Part shown: piece by piece, positions 47,423 through 56,830 of the stretch
Layout: each line of letters opens with the position of its first letter
Position numbering within the stretch: position 1 is the stretch's first letter
NCBI GenBank assembly: GCA_022036555.1
Contig: CM039120.1
Location: 27,432,227-27,496,226 of the forward strand
Length of the DNA stretch: 64,000 nt
DNA from: Microstegium vimineum
Taxonomy: Eukaryota > Streptophyta > Magnoliopsida > Poales > Poaceae
Reading direction: 5' to 3'
Notes under the pieces: generated by a model
What the model was told of the DNA's origin: nothing
What the model saw: the letters and a program-made list of their open reading frames with translations, nothing else
Databases searched by the model: none
Position numbers and translations under genes: made by a program

Positions 47423-48130
47423 ATTGAAAGGATCAAGATGCCCAAGAGGGGGGGGTGAATTGGGCTTATTTTAAATATCTAAAGCAAATATGAAAACCTA
47501 TCAAATGCTAATCATCCCCTAGTGCCTACCGGTTGTGTGTCCTAGCTAGAAAGCGGTAGCAAGGCATAAAATTGAAAAACAACCTAAGCAATTCTAGTGG
47601 AAACGGTAAGAACAAGAGGGAATGTAAATGCGGAAATGTAAAGAGCTAGGGAAAGAGAATTCTTGACATGGCGATGTTTTCCCGAGGTATCGAGGAGCCG
47701 AAACTCCCCCTAGTCCTCGTTGGAGCACCTCGCAAGGTATAGCTCCCCCTCAATCCCGCTCAGGAGATGAGTGCTCTCTACAGGCTGATTCTTCGCCACT
47801 CCGGCTCGGTAAATCACCCACAACCGATCATAGAAGCTTGGAGAAGGGACGCCAACAATCTTCCGGCGATCACCTTCCTCCGGTCACCACCAAACCATCT
47901 AGGTGATGTCGGACACCAAGAGTAACAAGCACAAGAGCTTCACTTGACCAACTCAAGGCTAGAAAGGTGGATGGATGCACACTTGTCACTCCTAATCACT
48001 CTAGGGAGGAAGAACTCAAATGGATCTCTCAAATCTCTTCCTCTCTAGGCACTTGGCTCTCTAAGAACTCTCTCAAGGTTCCTCCAGGTGTAAAAATGGC
48101 CAAGAGAGCTAATTGGGATGAGATGATCAA

Positions 48131-48140
48131 CTATAAATAG
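48131..48140 (-). promoter_or_regulatory. TATA-like element of SIRE-1 LTR
   Basis: CTATTTATAG on the minus strand, just downstream of the CCGGAC-rich block. The equivalent in SIRE-2 is TATTTATAG at 63185-63193. Confidence 0.5.
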
Positions 48141-48179
48141 TCCCCACCTCTCCAAATAGCCGTTTTCTTCTTTTTCTCC

Positions 48180-48600
48180 TTTCTGTGAAGGCACCGGACT
48201 AGTCTGATGCCTACACCACCGGACCATGCACACTGGTCCAGAGCTCACCCTCAGTTCAAACTTCCACTGAAAACAGGGACCACCGGACTACTTGCATTAG
48301 TCCAGTGCCTAGTCTGGAGCCTCTGGTCCGGAGCCTAGGTACTCCCTGCGTGGATTTGATCTTCTGCTGAGTACCGATGGACTAGTCGTCGGCCGAGCCG
48401 TTAGATTAGTCCGGAGCTCTCCCACTAGCTCACTCAGAACCCCAGGGCCACCGGACTAATGAAAATTAGTCTGGAGCCCTCCGGACAGGTGGTCCGGAGC
48501 CTCTTCCACAGGGCTCTGCCTAAGGCAGGAGCACCGGACCACTTCCAATGGTATGGAGCCTCCTAGGCAAACTGGTCTGGAGCCTTTTTCACCCCCTTCT
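48180..48600. repeat. CCGGAC-rich block in U3 of SIRE-1 LTR
   Basis: Repeated ACCGGACTA, GTCCGGAG and ACCGGACC variants at irregular 15-40 base spacing. Probably tandemly amplified U3 sequence. Confidence 0.7.
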
Positions 48601-48984
48601 TCACTTCTTATCACCAAGTCTCTTGAAGGGGTTTGGCTCCTACCAACTTAAGTTGCCTCAAGGGCTATAAGCAGGGTCTCTAGGACTAGTTGTGACAAAT
48701 GTGCATACACCAACATTCCCAACCTCTCCTAGGTCAAGCTACTAGCCTCATACCCCCCTTAATAGTATGGTCAAAGGAAAAACAAAGCCCTAGTCTATAC
48801 TTTGAAGCTTCATCCTTTGAAACCGAAATCGAATTCCATCTTGGGGGCATGAATACCATTAATCCCATTCACATTCATCAATTATGACCTAACTTAATCA
48901 AGTTTGCCTCTGCAAAACACAACGTTAGTCATAGTGATCTAGCATTGTCGTTAATCGCCTAAACCAATGGGGCCTAGATGCTTT

Positions 48985-50435
48985 AGGGCGCAAGGTGCGT
49001 CCGATCCTGGCAAGCCGTGCCAGCACACCTCGTGGCCGCTGTGCCAGAAGCTCAGCTTGTGGGCGATGAAGTCCCACAATATGGGACCTAGCGACGCCAA
49101 GCATTGGGTCCTCAGGACCATGTCGAAGCCGACGAGAGGCATGACGTAGAGGTCGGCATGGAGCGCGGCGTCGTGGATGGAGAACGTGGCGTTGCAGACG
49201 ACACCCACACACGGGACTTGTTTGTCGTTGCCATTGTCATGGTGAGGCGGGTTTGGTGCTGCAGCGGAAGGCCCGAATGCTGCGCCGCGTCCTCCGAGAT
49301 AAAGTTGTGAGTGGCACCCGAATCCAGCAGCGCGATGAAGATTGCGCCGCCCAGCTTGACGTGGACTTGCATGGTGTCGACGAAGAAGACACTCGTGATG
49401 TCCCGGAGGGAGAACACAGGCGACTCCTTGGAGACCGCCTTGACCTCCATGTCGTCATCCTCCACAGCGACGTCCAAGAGGAATAGCCGTTTGCAGATGC
49501 GGTTATGAGCGCGAGTGAACTGCTCGTCGCAGTTGTAGCATAGACCGAGATGGCATCGTTCCTCCTATCCCGCCGTTGTCAGGCACTTGATCTACCGACC
49601 CTCGATGACGGTCGTAGACACAGTGGGCGTCGGCAGAAGAAGGCGTGGTGGCGGTGCTGGAAGGAGGGCCTTGGGGCTCGGCTGACCCGTGGAAACCGCG
49701 GACACCGTATACTTCTCCCGCAGCTCCATCTGTCAAGCCAGACTCATGGCGGCTGGCAACGACTGCGGGTTCTAGATGCGCATGTCGTGGCTGAGCAGCG
49801 GCAGGAGCCTGCCTGTGAAGAGTTGCACTCGCTGTAACTCCTTGAGAGGTCCAGCCCGTGGTAGAAGCGCCTGGAAGCGATCTTGGTATTCTTCCACCAT
49901 GCCGGTGTGGCGGCACTCGTCCAACTCGAACAAGGGCGCTGAGCGCAACAGAGGCCCGTATCTGAGTTGGAGGAAGTCACCGAAGCGGCGCCGGGATGGG
50001 GTGCCCTCATCCTGCTGTACCTAGATGTACCACAATTGTGCCCCCTCTTCTAGATTGTAGGACGCCATCTAGACTTTCTCCTCCATGATCTATTGTTGAT
50101 GAAAATAGGAGTTGCAGCGGTTGATGAAGATGAGTGGATCAGACTTGCCGTCATAGCGGGGGAAGTCCATCTTTTGGAATCGCGGCGGGCGCTCATGGTG
50201 GTTGGCGCCATCGCTGCCCTTGGTGCCCAATGACCCTCGTGCCTTTGGCGGTGAGGCCGGCAATGGCTTTGGTGTTGCTGCAGCGTCTTGAAGGCTTCGG
50301 CCAGGGACTTGATATCGACGGGGTCGCCCATGGTTGCGGCTGGAAGTGTTGGGACGGCGGCAGGTGGTGGGGCAGCGGCTGGTGGTGGGGCGGTGGTGCG
50401 CGACGGGGAGGATCACCAGGATCGAGATACCAAGT
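48985..50435 (-). pseudogene. REI-A gag and protease (Reina-like chromovirus, truncated)
   Basis: Read leftward from the shared LTR: gag start region (TTWYLDPGDPPRRAP, GDPVDIKSLAEAFKTLQ), gag core in shifted frames, knuckle-like CYNCDEQFTRAHNRIC, then protease ALLDSGATHNFISEDAA and a hydrophobic GFDMVLRTQCLASLGPILWD segment. Multiple frameshifts break it (about 50330, 49900, 49500, 49150). It ends abruptly at about 48985 where the SIRE-1 LTR starts, so RT and integrase, if still present, lie beyond SIRE-1 outside the window. Confidence 0.82.
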
Positions 50436-50900
50436 TGTCAAGGGCGTCGGACCCTTGGGTAGCTGGACCTCGGCTATGTAGTTCGTAGCCGTGATCCGTC
50501 TTCTAGGGCGAGGTTATACCCCTCTGCTTCCTAGGCTTGAGAGCACAGATGGAGGAGATAGATGTATTTGATAATATATTTATTTCTTAATCCTCAAAGG
50601 GTTGCGTACATCAGCTATATATATGGCCACGGAGCAACACGCTCCTTTAGTTTAGGAAATAATAAAATAGAAACGAACTAATACTAGGAAGTCCTGATCG
50701 GCTGGGACTCCTTCCCGTGCGCGATCCACGAGTGCGTGCCACGGCCTGCTCACGCGACCCGCCCTGGAGGCCGACTCGGCGGGACTCCTCCCGCGCGCAA
50801 TCTGCCATGCGTGCAGCGGCTTTCACGAGCTGCGCGTACAGCAACGCGCCGCACGTCCCCGGTGCATCATCACCTGGTGTAGGGCTGGTCCCACATGACA
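50436..50900 (-). repeat. Shared LTR of tandem Reina-like copies (465 bp)
   Basis: TGTCATGTGGGACC...CCCTTGACA on the minus strand, 489 bp in the copy at 54346-54834. It serves as 5' LTR of REI-A (gag follows on the left) and as 3' LTR of REI-B (the pol tail and GAGGAGGGAGAGA polypurine tract lie on its right). TATATATAG (minus) at 50615-50624. Confidence 0.88.
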
Positions 50901-51219
50901 TCTCTCCCTCCTCGAGGCCCAGCTCGTCCTCGAGCTGGAAAGCGGAACAACACTCCTGGAAAGCGTCAAGGTCTGCTGTCTTGCCGTTCCGGTGGACGCG
51001 ATCCTGCTGAACGCCATGGCCGAGGCACGTGCGCACTACATGTCCAGGCTCCGGATCGACAACACTATGGTGGACGGCTGATAGTGGTGGCGATGCAGGC
51101 CCGACGAACGTCTTCAGGATGTCCAGCGTGGTGAAGAACACGTCGGTGAAGGCGGCCAGCATGCGGGGCACCGTGAAAGCATCGGTGAAGACGGCCAGCA
51201 GTCCGTCCAGCAAGGACAT
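50901..51219 (-). pseudogene. REI-B pol remnant: pre-RT linker fused to pol C-terminus
   Basis: The frame beginning at 51219 (LLDGLLAVFTDAFTVPR) resembles the linker between protease and RT. About 30 codons later it already reads the chromodomain/C-terminal end of pol (VVDPEPGHVVRTCLGHGV, then SAFQLEDELGLEEGEM), which matches FQLEDDLLLEGGEM at the end of REI-C pol (61790-61838). The whole catalytic part is deleted, yet the frame is open through the join and into the LTR (to 50647). Confidence 0.8.
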
Positions 51220-51425
51220 GCTGACATAAGTCGCGCGGGCGCCGGGCGCGTCCGGTCCTGGTAGGCCGTGCTAGCACACCTTGTGGCCGCTGTGCCGGAA
51301 GGTCAGCGTGCGGGCGCTACAGTCCCACAAGATGGGACCTAGCGACGCAAAACATTGGGTCCCCAGGACCATGTCGAAGCCGGCGAGAGGCATGATGTAG
51401 AGGTCGGCATGGAGTGCGGCGCCGT
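51220..51425 (-). pseudogene. REI-B protease C-terminal part, left of SOLO-1
   Basis: Homologous to 48985-49175 of REI-A (for example the segment encoding GFDMVLGTQCF on the minus strand). It is continuous with 53092 once SOLO-1 and one GCCGT are removed. Confidence 0.8.
51421..51425. repeat. Target-site duplication GCCGT, left copy (SOLO-1)
   Basis: Matches 53092-53096. Confidence 0.95.
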
Positions 51426-53091
51426 TGAAAGACCTTGTTTGGTTTTGGTTAATTGATGAAACCTATGGACTAACCCTTGTACTAAGTGTATGATCAAGAT
51501 AGGGTGGTTCACCTTGGTACATAGAGCTAGATGGTTGATCATGGTGAATCAAGATAGGTTTGCATTTCATATCCATATAAAACAAACCTAAGTGACACAA
51601 ACATGAACTAAAATCCAAGATATATATTGTAAAGGCTAACACAGGGGAACAAAGGCATGAATCACAAAGTGTTAGCACATGGAAGCTTGGAGAAGAAGTG
51701 GCTCGGTTTGCCACTCAGAGAGGCTCCGGACGCAAGGTCCGGATGCAGGGCAGAGGCCGACCGGAGAAATGGACATGCGTCCGGTTGCAAACCCTAAGCA
51801 GCGGCCTCTCTGGACAGATGGTCCAGACGCGGATGATTGTCCGGACGCGGACTCCGGATGCAGCGTCCGGAGGTTGGAGCTCACTGGACTCCTTTGTTCA
51901 GATGATCCGGACGCAAAGCATGGTCCGGACCATGGGCACCGGACGCGGGTCCGGAGACTTGGTGCTCTCTGGACCCTCTCTGAGTTGGATCCGGACGCAA
52001 GGAAAAGCGGGTCCGGACGCCACTATTCACCGCGTCCGGATGCCGCACGTCAGCAGCAGGAAAGGCGCCAATGGCCGAATTCAAATGGAAGGAGGGTCCG
52101 GACGCAGACGCAATGGTCTGGACCCCCCTATGAAACAGCGTCCGGAGCTACGCAGGAAAGCAAGGATGAAGGGGAAAACGGCTAGTCTTTTGTGGAAGGC
52201 TATTAATATCTTTTGGCCAGCTCAGGGAGCACCATCTTGCACCTCTCATTCATTTGATACACTTGTGCTTGCTTGAGATAGCTCCCAACTCATCTCTCTT
52301 TGCTTCAATTGCATTCTTGTGAGAGTTTGAGTGAACCAAGTGCTTTGATCATTGCATTGAATCTTAGTGGCACTTGGTCATCGTCATCGCCGCGTGGTTT
52401 CTTATTATTCTTGGTGTTTTCCAACACCTAGACGGCTTGGCGATTGTGGAGAAGCTTCGACGCAATTGGTGATTGTTTGCGGCCGACTTCGGTGATTGTG
52501 AGAGGGCTTGTACCCACCTCGGCGGAGAGCCAAAGGGTAACTCTAGTGGATTGCTCGTGTCATTGAGTTACTCTCATTTGGGTGGTTTCTTGTGGCGCCC
52601 GAGTTAGTGGGCTTGGCTTGTGAATTGCCAATTAGCCACCGAAACACCATTTGAGTAGTCGACACAGCGGGGACTAGCTTGGTGGCAACCAAGTGAACCT
52701 TGGGAGAAAAAAACGATTGTATTCTTGTCTCCCGGCTACTCTTTGGTATTCATTGTGATTGGTTCATCCTATTGACATCCATACATCACAAGGCATCGGT
52801 ATAGCAATAACCACCTCTCTTGTATTTACTATTTCTTATCTTGTCTAGTTAGCTTGCTAGTTAGCTTCTTGAGTAGTTGTTCTTGCTAGCTTGTGCTAAG
52901 TGCATTAGGTTCTTGCTATTGATTGACAAGCACTTAGTTGACTAGAATTGCATTGGATAGGTGGCTTTGCACCCCAAGTAGAGCTAGAGCAAAAAGCTTC
53001 GCTTAAGTGTTATCTAACCATTTGATCTAGTGATTTGTAGAATTTTTATTAGGCTACACCCCCCCCCCCTCTAGCCATCTAGGACCTTTCA
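51426..53091 (+). mobile_element. SOLO-1: solo LTR of a SIRE-type element (1666 bp)
   Basis: TGAAAGACC...CCATCTAGGACCTTTCA flanked by perfect GCCGT. The 3' end, poly-C (11 C at 53059-53069) then TCTAGCCATCTAGGACCTTTCA, mirrors SIRE-2 (13 C then TCTTGGGCATCTTGATCCTTTCA), which fixes plus orientation and SIRE-type affinity; the rest differs, so it is another family. CCGGACGC-rich block at 51710-52140. No internal sequence remains, as expected after recombination between two LTRs. Confidence 0.9.
51710..52140. repeat. GTCCGGACGC-rich block in SOLO-1 U3
   Basis: Frequent GTCCGGACGC, CTCCGGACGC and GCGTCCGGA units with irregular spacers. Frames through it are repeat-derived. Confidence 0.75.
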
Positions 53092-53096
53092 GCCGT
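53092..53096. repeat. Target-site duplication GCCGT, right copy (SOLO-1)
   Basis: Matches 51421-51425. Confidence 0.95.
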
Positions 53097-54345
53097 GGAT
53101 GGAGAATGCGGCGTTGCGGATGACACCCACACACGGGACTTGTTCGCTGTTGGTCATTGTCGCGGTGAGGCGGGTTTGGTTCTGTAGCGGAAGGCCCGAA
53201 TGGTGCACCGCGTCCTCCGAAATGAAGTTGTGAGTGGAACCTGAATCCAGCAGCGCGATGAAGATTGCGCCGCCCAGCTTGACGTGGACTTGCATGGTGT
53301 CGACGAAGCAGACACCCACGATGGCCCGGAGGGAGAACACGAGCGACTCCTCGGAGACCGCCTTGACCTCCGTGTCGTCATCCTCCACAGTGATGTCCAG
53401 GAGGAATAGCCGTTTGCAGACGCGGTTGTGGGAGCGAGTGAACTTCTTGTTGCAATTGTAGCACAGCTCGAGACGGCATTATTCCTCTTGTTCCGCCGTT
53501 GTCAGGCGCTTCATCGGCCGACCCTCGATGGCGGTCGTAGCCACAGTGGGCGTCGGCAGAAGAATGTGCGGTGACGGTGCTGGAAGGAGGGCCTTGGGGC
53601 TCGGCTGGCCCGTGGAAACCGCGGATGCCGTATACTGCTCCCACAGCTCCATCTGTCGAGACAGACTCATGGCGGATGCCAGTGACTGCGGGTTCTGGAT
53701 GCGCACGTCGTGGCTGTGCACGCGCTGTAATTCCTCGAGATGTCCCGCCCGTGGTAGAAGTGCCTGGAAGTGATCTTGGTATTCGTCCACCGTGCCGGTG
53801 CGGCGGCACTCGGCCAACTCGAACAAGGGCGCCGAGCGCAGCGGAGGTCCGTATCTGAGTTGGAGGAGGTCACAGAAGCGGCGCCATGATGGGGTGCCCT
53901 CATCCTGCTGTACCTGGATGAACCACAATTTTGCCCCCTCTTCCAGATTGTAGGACGCCATCCAGACTTTCTCCTCCTCCATGATCTGTTGTTCATGAAA
54001 ATAGGAGTTGCAGCGGTTGATGAAGATGAGTGGATCAGACTTGCCGTCATAGCAGGGAAAGTCCATCTTCTGGAATCGCGGCGGGCGCTCGAGGTGGCTG
54101 GCGCCATCGCTGCCCTTGGTGCCCGATGACCCCCGTGCATTCGGCGGTGAGGCTGGCAATGGCTTTGGCGTTGGTGGCGACGGATTCCTGCAGCGTCTTG
54201 AGGGCTTCGGCCAGGGACTTGAGATCGACGGGGTCACCCATGGCTGCTGCCGGAAGTGTTGGGGTGGCGGCAGGTGGTGGGGCAGCGCCTGGTGGTGGGG
54301 CAGTGGTGCGCGACGGGGAGGATCGCCGGGATCGAGATACCAAGT
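53092..54345 (-). pseudogene. REI-B gag and protease
   Basis: A 290-codon open frame (54351-53479) reads TTWYLDPGDPPRRAP, GDPVDLKSLAEALKTLQE (in the overlapping frame), FPCYDGKSDPLIFINRCNSYF, VWMASYNLEEGAKLWF, LRYGPPLRSAPLFELAECR, GTVDEYQDHFQALLPRAGHL and ASAMSLSRQMELWEQY: a complete Reina-type gag core, better preserved than in REI-A. Knuckle region and protease (FIALLDSGSTHNFISEDAV, DSG motif intact) follow in another frame (53388-53089). Confidence 0.85.
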
Positions 54346-54834
54346 TGTCAAGGGCGTCGGACCCTTGGGTAGCTGGACCTCGGCTATGTAGTCCGTAGCC
54401 GTGATCCGTCTTCTAGGGCGAGGTTATACCCCTCTTCTTCCTAGGCTTGAGAGCACGGTTTGAGGAGATATATTGATTTGATAATATATTTATTGCTTAA
54501 TCCTCAAAGGGATGCGTACAACACCTATATATATGGTCACGGAGCAACACGCTCCTTTATTTCAGGAAATAATAAAACAGAAACAAACTAATACTAGGAA
54601 GTCCTGATCGGCTGGGACTCCTTCCCATGCGCGATCCACGCATGCGTGCCGCGGCCTGCTCACGCGACCCACCCTGGAGGCCGACTCGGCTGGGACTCCT
54701 CCCGTGCGCAATCTGCCGCACGTGCAGTGGCCTGCTTGGCCGGGGACTCGTCCCTCGCGTGACCTGCGCGTGCAGCAGCGCGCCGCACGTCCCTGATGCG
54801 TCGTCGCCTGGTGTTGGGCTGGTCCCACATGACA
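54346..54834 (-). repeat. REI-B 5' LTR (489 bp)
   Basis: Pairs with 50436-50900. The TATATATAT element lies at 54525-54534. The outer end TGTCATGTGGG is intact at 54834. Confidence 0.88.
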
Positions 54835-54854
54835 ATAGACAAGATAAGTTAAAC

Positions 54855-55450
54855 TAGATTGTTTAACCATTGTGCAACAAAAGTACTAGATTGTTTAACC
54901 ATTGTGAAACAAAAGTAAACAACACAAACTATGATTTGAAAAACCTCTGAGGTTGAGAAACCAGAAGAGTTCCACATATATTTCCAGGTATCAATTGATC
55001 ATTCAATATTAATAGTTGTAGGTCTTGCTCCAACACTTGAAATTATTGAAAAGCCTGCTTTGAGAAGGGGACATGGAAAAAATCTAAGAGGTTTCAGAGT
55101 TGTTTTCCTACAGAAACTGAAGTTGTTCGGAAAAAAGCGCCGCACACTATTGTTCCATAGGTAGAGCCACAAGTAACAAGATTTTCCACTTGAAAGACTC
55201 TTGTATTTGTCTAGAAGTTTTAAGATCTCCCTCCACTAGAACGAGGCCTTCTTCACTTTGGATTGAGGATGAGCATTGTTGTAATAACATTCCCAAATTA
55301 GAGATACCCAAAGATGTCTTTCTTATTCTGAATTTTACATATGTGCTTGAGAAGAAGAGCCTCATCTTGTGTTCTACATTAAGAGCCCCAATTCCACCAT
55401 TATCCTTAGACTTGTTGTTGACGGTAATTAACTATTATAATTAAAGATTA
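54855..55450 (-). pseudogene. LINE (L1-type) reverse transcriptase C-terminal remnant
   Basis: In shifting minus-strand frames I can read GGIGALNVEHKM, LLLKHICKIQNKKDIFG, LGISNLGMLLQQ and DTWKYMWNSSGFSTSEVFQ. They resemble the RT thumb/zinc-binding region of plant LINEs (GGLGVLNL..., LLLKxLHKFFNKED..., W.YIW...FSSSKAY). Many stops and indels. No poly(A) tail or target duplication located. Confidence 0.5.
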
Positions 55451-56089
55451 ATTAAACTATAAAAAATGGTATAAAAACAATCAGGTGACAAAACCTCTTG
55501 AGAAACATGGCCCACTTGTGTTAACCATTGTCTTATAAAACTCTGATTGCAACACAAGTGTTCCAAGTTCTTAAAAAATTTGTCTGGTGTCATCGGATTG
55601 AACTGATTCACACATTTTCCGAGCAGGATCTCATTACAGACATTGCAGAAGTATCTCTACAACTAAAAAATACGGAGAGGACCTGTCTACTGGCTTCACC
55701 ACCGCCTCTCTCGTGAAAGACCGCCCGGCTCCCACGCCCGCTCGCTCCCTCTCCCTCACCCGGCTCCCACGCCCGCCCGCCAGCTCCCTCTCCTCCCCGC
55801 GGCGCACGCCCTCCTCCCCGGCGTCGTCCCTGCCGGCGTCGGCGCCCGCGATGGCCCGGTTGCTCCTCCCCGGCTCCCGCGGCGCCCCCACGCAGCGCAC
55901 GCCCTCCTCCCCGGCGTCGTCCCCGCCAGAGCCGGCACCCGCGTCGACAATCGCTTCCCCGGCGTCGTCTCCACCCGCGACGCCCCAGCTGCTCCTCCCC
56001 GACGTCCGCCTGTCCCGGCAACCCTGTCGTCCGCCCTAGCCGCAACACATCCACCCCGGCCCCGCACCCTCCACTCGTCGCCCACTAGT
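55451..56089. other. Unassigned; GC-rich patch at 55690-56060
   Basis: 55451-55690 is AT-rich without a convincing gene. 55690-56060 is strongly GC- and CpG-rich and low-complexity (CCTCCTCCCCGGCG repeats at about 55805 and 55903), open on both strands by composition. It might be the first exon or leader of a captured gene. I see no domain. Confidence 0.35.
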
Positions 56090-56830
56090 GTGTACCCTAG
56101 TGTGTACCCTCGTGGCCTAGGGCTAGATTGGAGGTGTACTATGCTCTCGAGTGGTGGAACCCCGATCTTGGATGGAGGATCCGGAGAAAGGTTGACATAT
56201 ATGTGCTTTAGGGATACATATGTCGTGTGATTAGGAATCCCTAGTTGAGTTTTAATTGATTTGAATCGTCCTGTTCCTCAGATATGGAAACATGGCTCTG
56301 ACTACCACATGGTAGTTAATGAAACTTAAACCGAATACTGTGGATAGATTTATGGATAAGGTTGTTATCACATTATCGATCAGAACCGCGATCAGTACTT
56401 GAGTAACTGTTTATAAGAAAGGAATCAATTTCAATTGTTATTGAAAAATGCTCATTTATGCAAAAGTTTAATCTTGGCAAAACGCCCCGTTGGATCCCAA
56501 TATCCTGCATTCCTTTATAATCACTACCTTTTTATTAGTCGGTTAAGATTTGTTGAGTACTCCCATACTCAGGGTTTGTTAACCCTTGATGCAGATGAAG
56601 GTCAGAACCCTATTTGTACAATTTCTTGTTGTATGACCGTGGTTAACGTCGATGAAGAATAATGTTTTTCTGTGACCCTTGGGCAGGGTGCTTAGTTTAT
56701 GTGTAATGAAAGTTTACCGCTATGGTTTGAGATGTAATAATCGTACTTAAGTTATGTTTCCAAACTTATGGTTTGTAATAATACTTTTGTAAGACTTCCG
56801 CTACCTCTTTTACTCTGAATGTAACTTTTT
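56090..56830 (+). repeat. Remnant of a Del/Tekay-like LTR (3' half)
   Basis: The series GAGTACTCCCATACTCAGGG, TTGATGCAGATGAAGG, CTTGGGCAGGG and GTAATAATACTTTTG follows the order of the TEK-2 LTR (GAGTACATTCCCGTACTCAGGG, TTGCAGATGGCC, TGGGCAAGG, GTAATAACTTTATTTCG; 20183-20460). Ends and target duplication are not recognisable. It belongs to a different family from TEK-1 and TEK-2. Confidence 0.55.

Larger units (their letters stand above)
1..48984 (-). mobile_element. SIRE-1: SIRE/Maximus-type Ty1-copia retrotransposon, incomplete at left edge
   Basis: Read on the minus strand: 5' LTR (47425-48984), Met-type primer site, gag with two zinc knuckles, protease, integrase, reverse transcriptase and RNase H down to 41779, then a distal non-pol region. 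The domain order PR-INT-RT-RH is that of Ty1/copia. The long gag, the large LTR and the extra coding region after pol fit the SIRE (Maximus) lineage. The element is interrupted by TAT-1 at 2120-41554 (duplication CAAAT), so its own sequence is 1-2119 plus 41560-48984. The 3' LTR lies outside the window. Frameshifts and stops in gag and pol make it non-autonomous. The right boundary cuts into REI-A, so SIRE-1 probably inserted into that element. Confidence 0.85.
47425..48984 (-). repeat. SIRE-1 5' LTR
   Basis: Same family as 62271-63893. Shared blocks include the end CATCTTGATCCTTTCA, the tract TGAATTGGGC with poly-G/C (8 G at 47448-47455), the gene-like GGTGATCGCCGG block and the start GTTTTGCAGAGGC. 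The U3 half has a CCGGAC-rich block at 48180-48600, and the TATA-like CTATTTATAG (minus) is at 48131-48140. The outer terminus is eroded and fused to REI-A, so 48984 is approximate. Confidence 0.85.
50436..54834 (-). mobile_element. REI-B: internally deleted Reina-like chromovirus
   Basis: 5' LTR 54346-54834, gag and protease 53092-54345 plus 51220-51425, a residual pol tail 50901-51219 and 3' LTR 50436-50900. RT, RNase H and integrase are missing; the join is within 51095-51165. Interrupted by SOLO-1 (51426-53091). Non-autonomous. Confidence 0.85.

Noticed and set aside
50647..51219. A new 190-residue host protein
   Set aside because: It is the fused remnant of REI-B pol running on into its LTR, as shown by the match of its end to REI-C pol.
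51698..52276. 192-codon plus-strand frame with repeated SGR and RTQ motifs
   Set aside because: Translation of the GTCCGGACGC repeat block in the SOLO-1 LTR.
48985..54834. A segmental duplication of about 2.4 kb
   Set aside because: The repeated unit is LTR plus gag and protease of the same retroelement; a shared-LTR tandem explains it better.
55634..56085. Arginine/glycine-rich minus-strand proteins
   Set aside because: Open on both strands because of GC-rich low complexity; no start context or domain.
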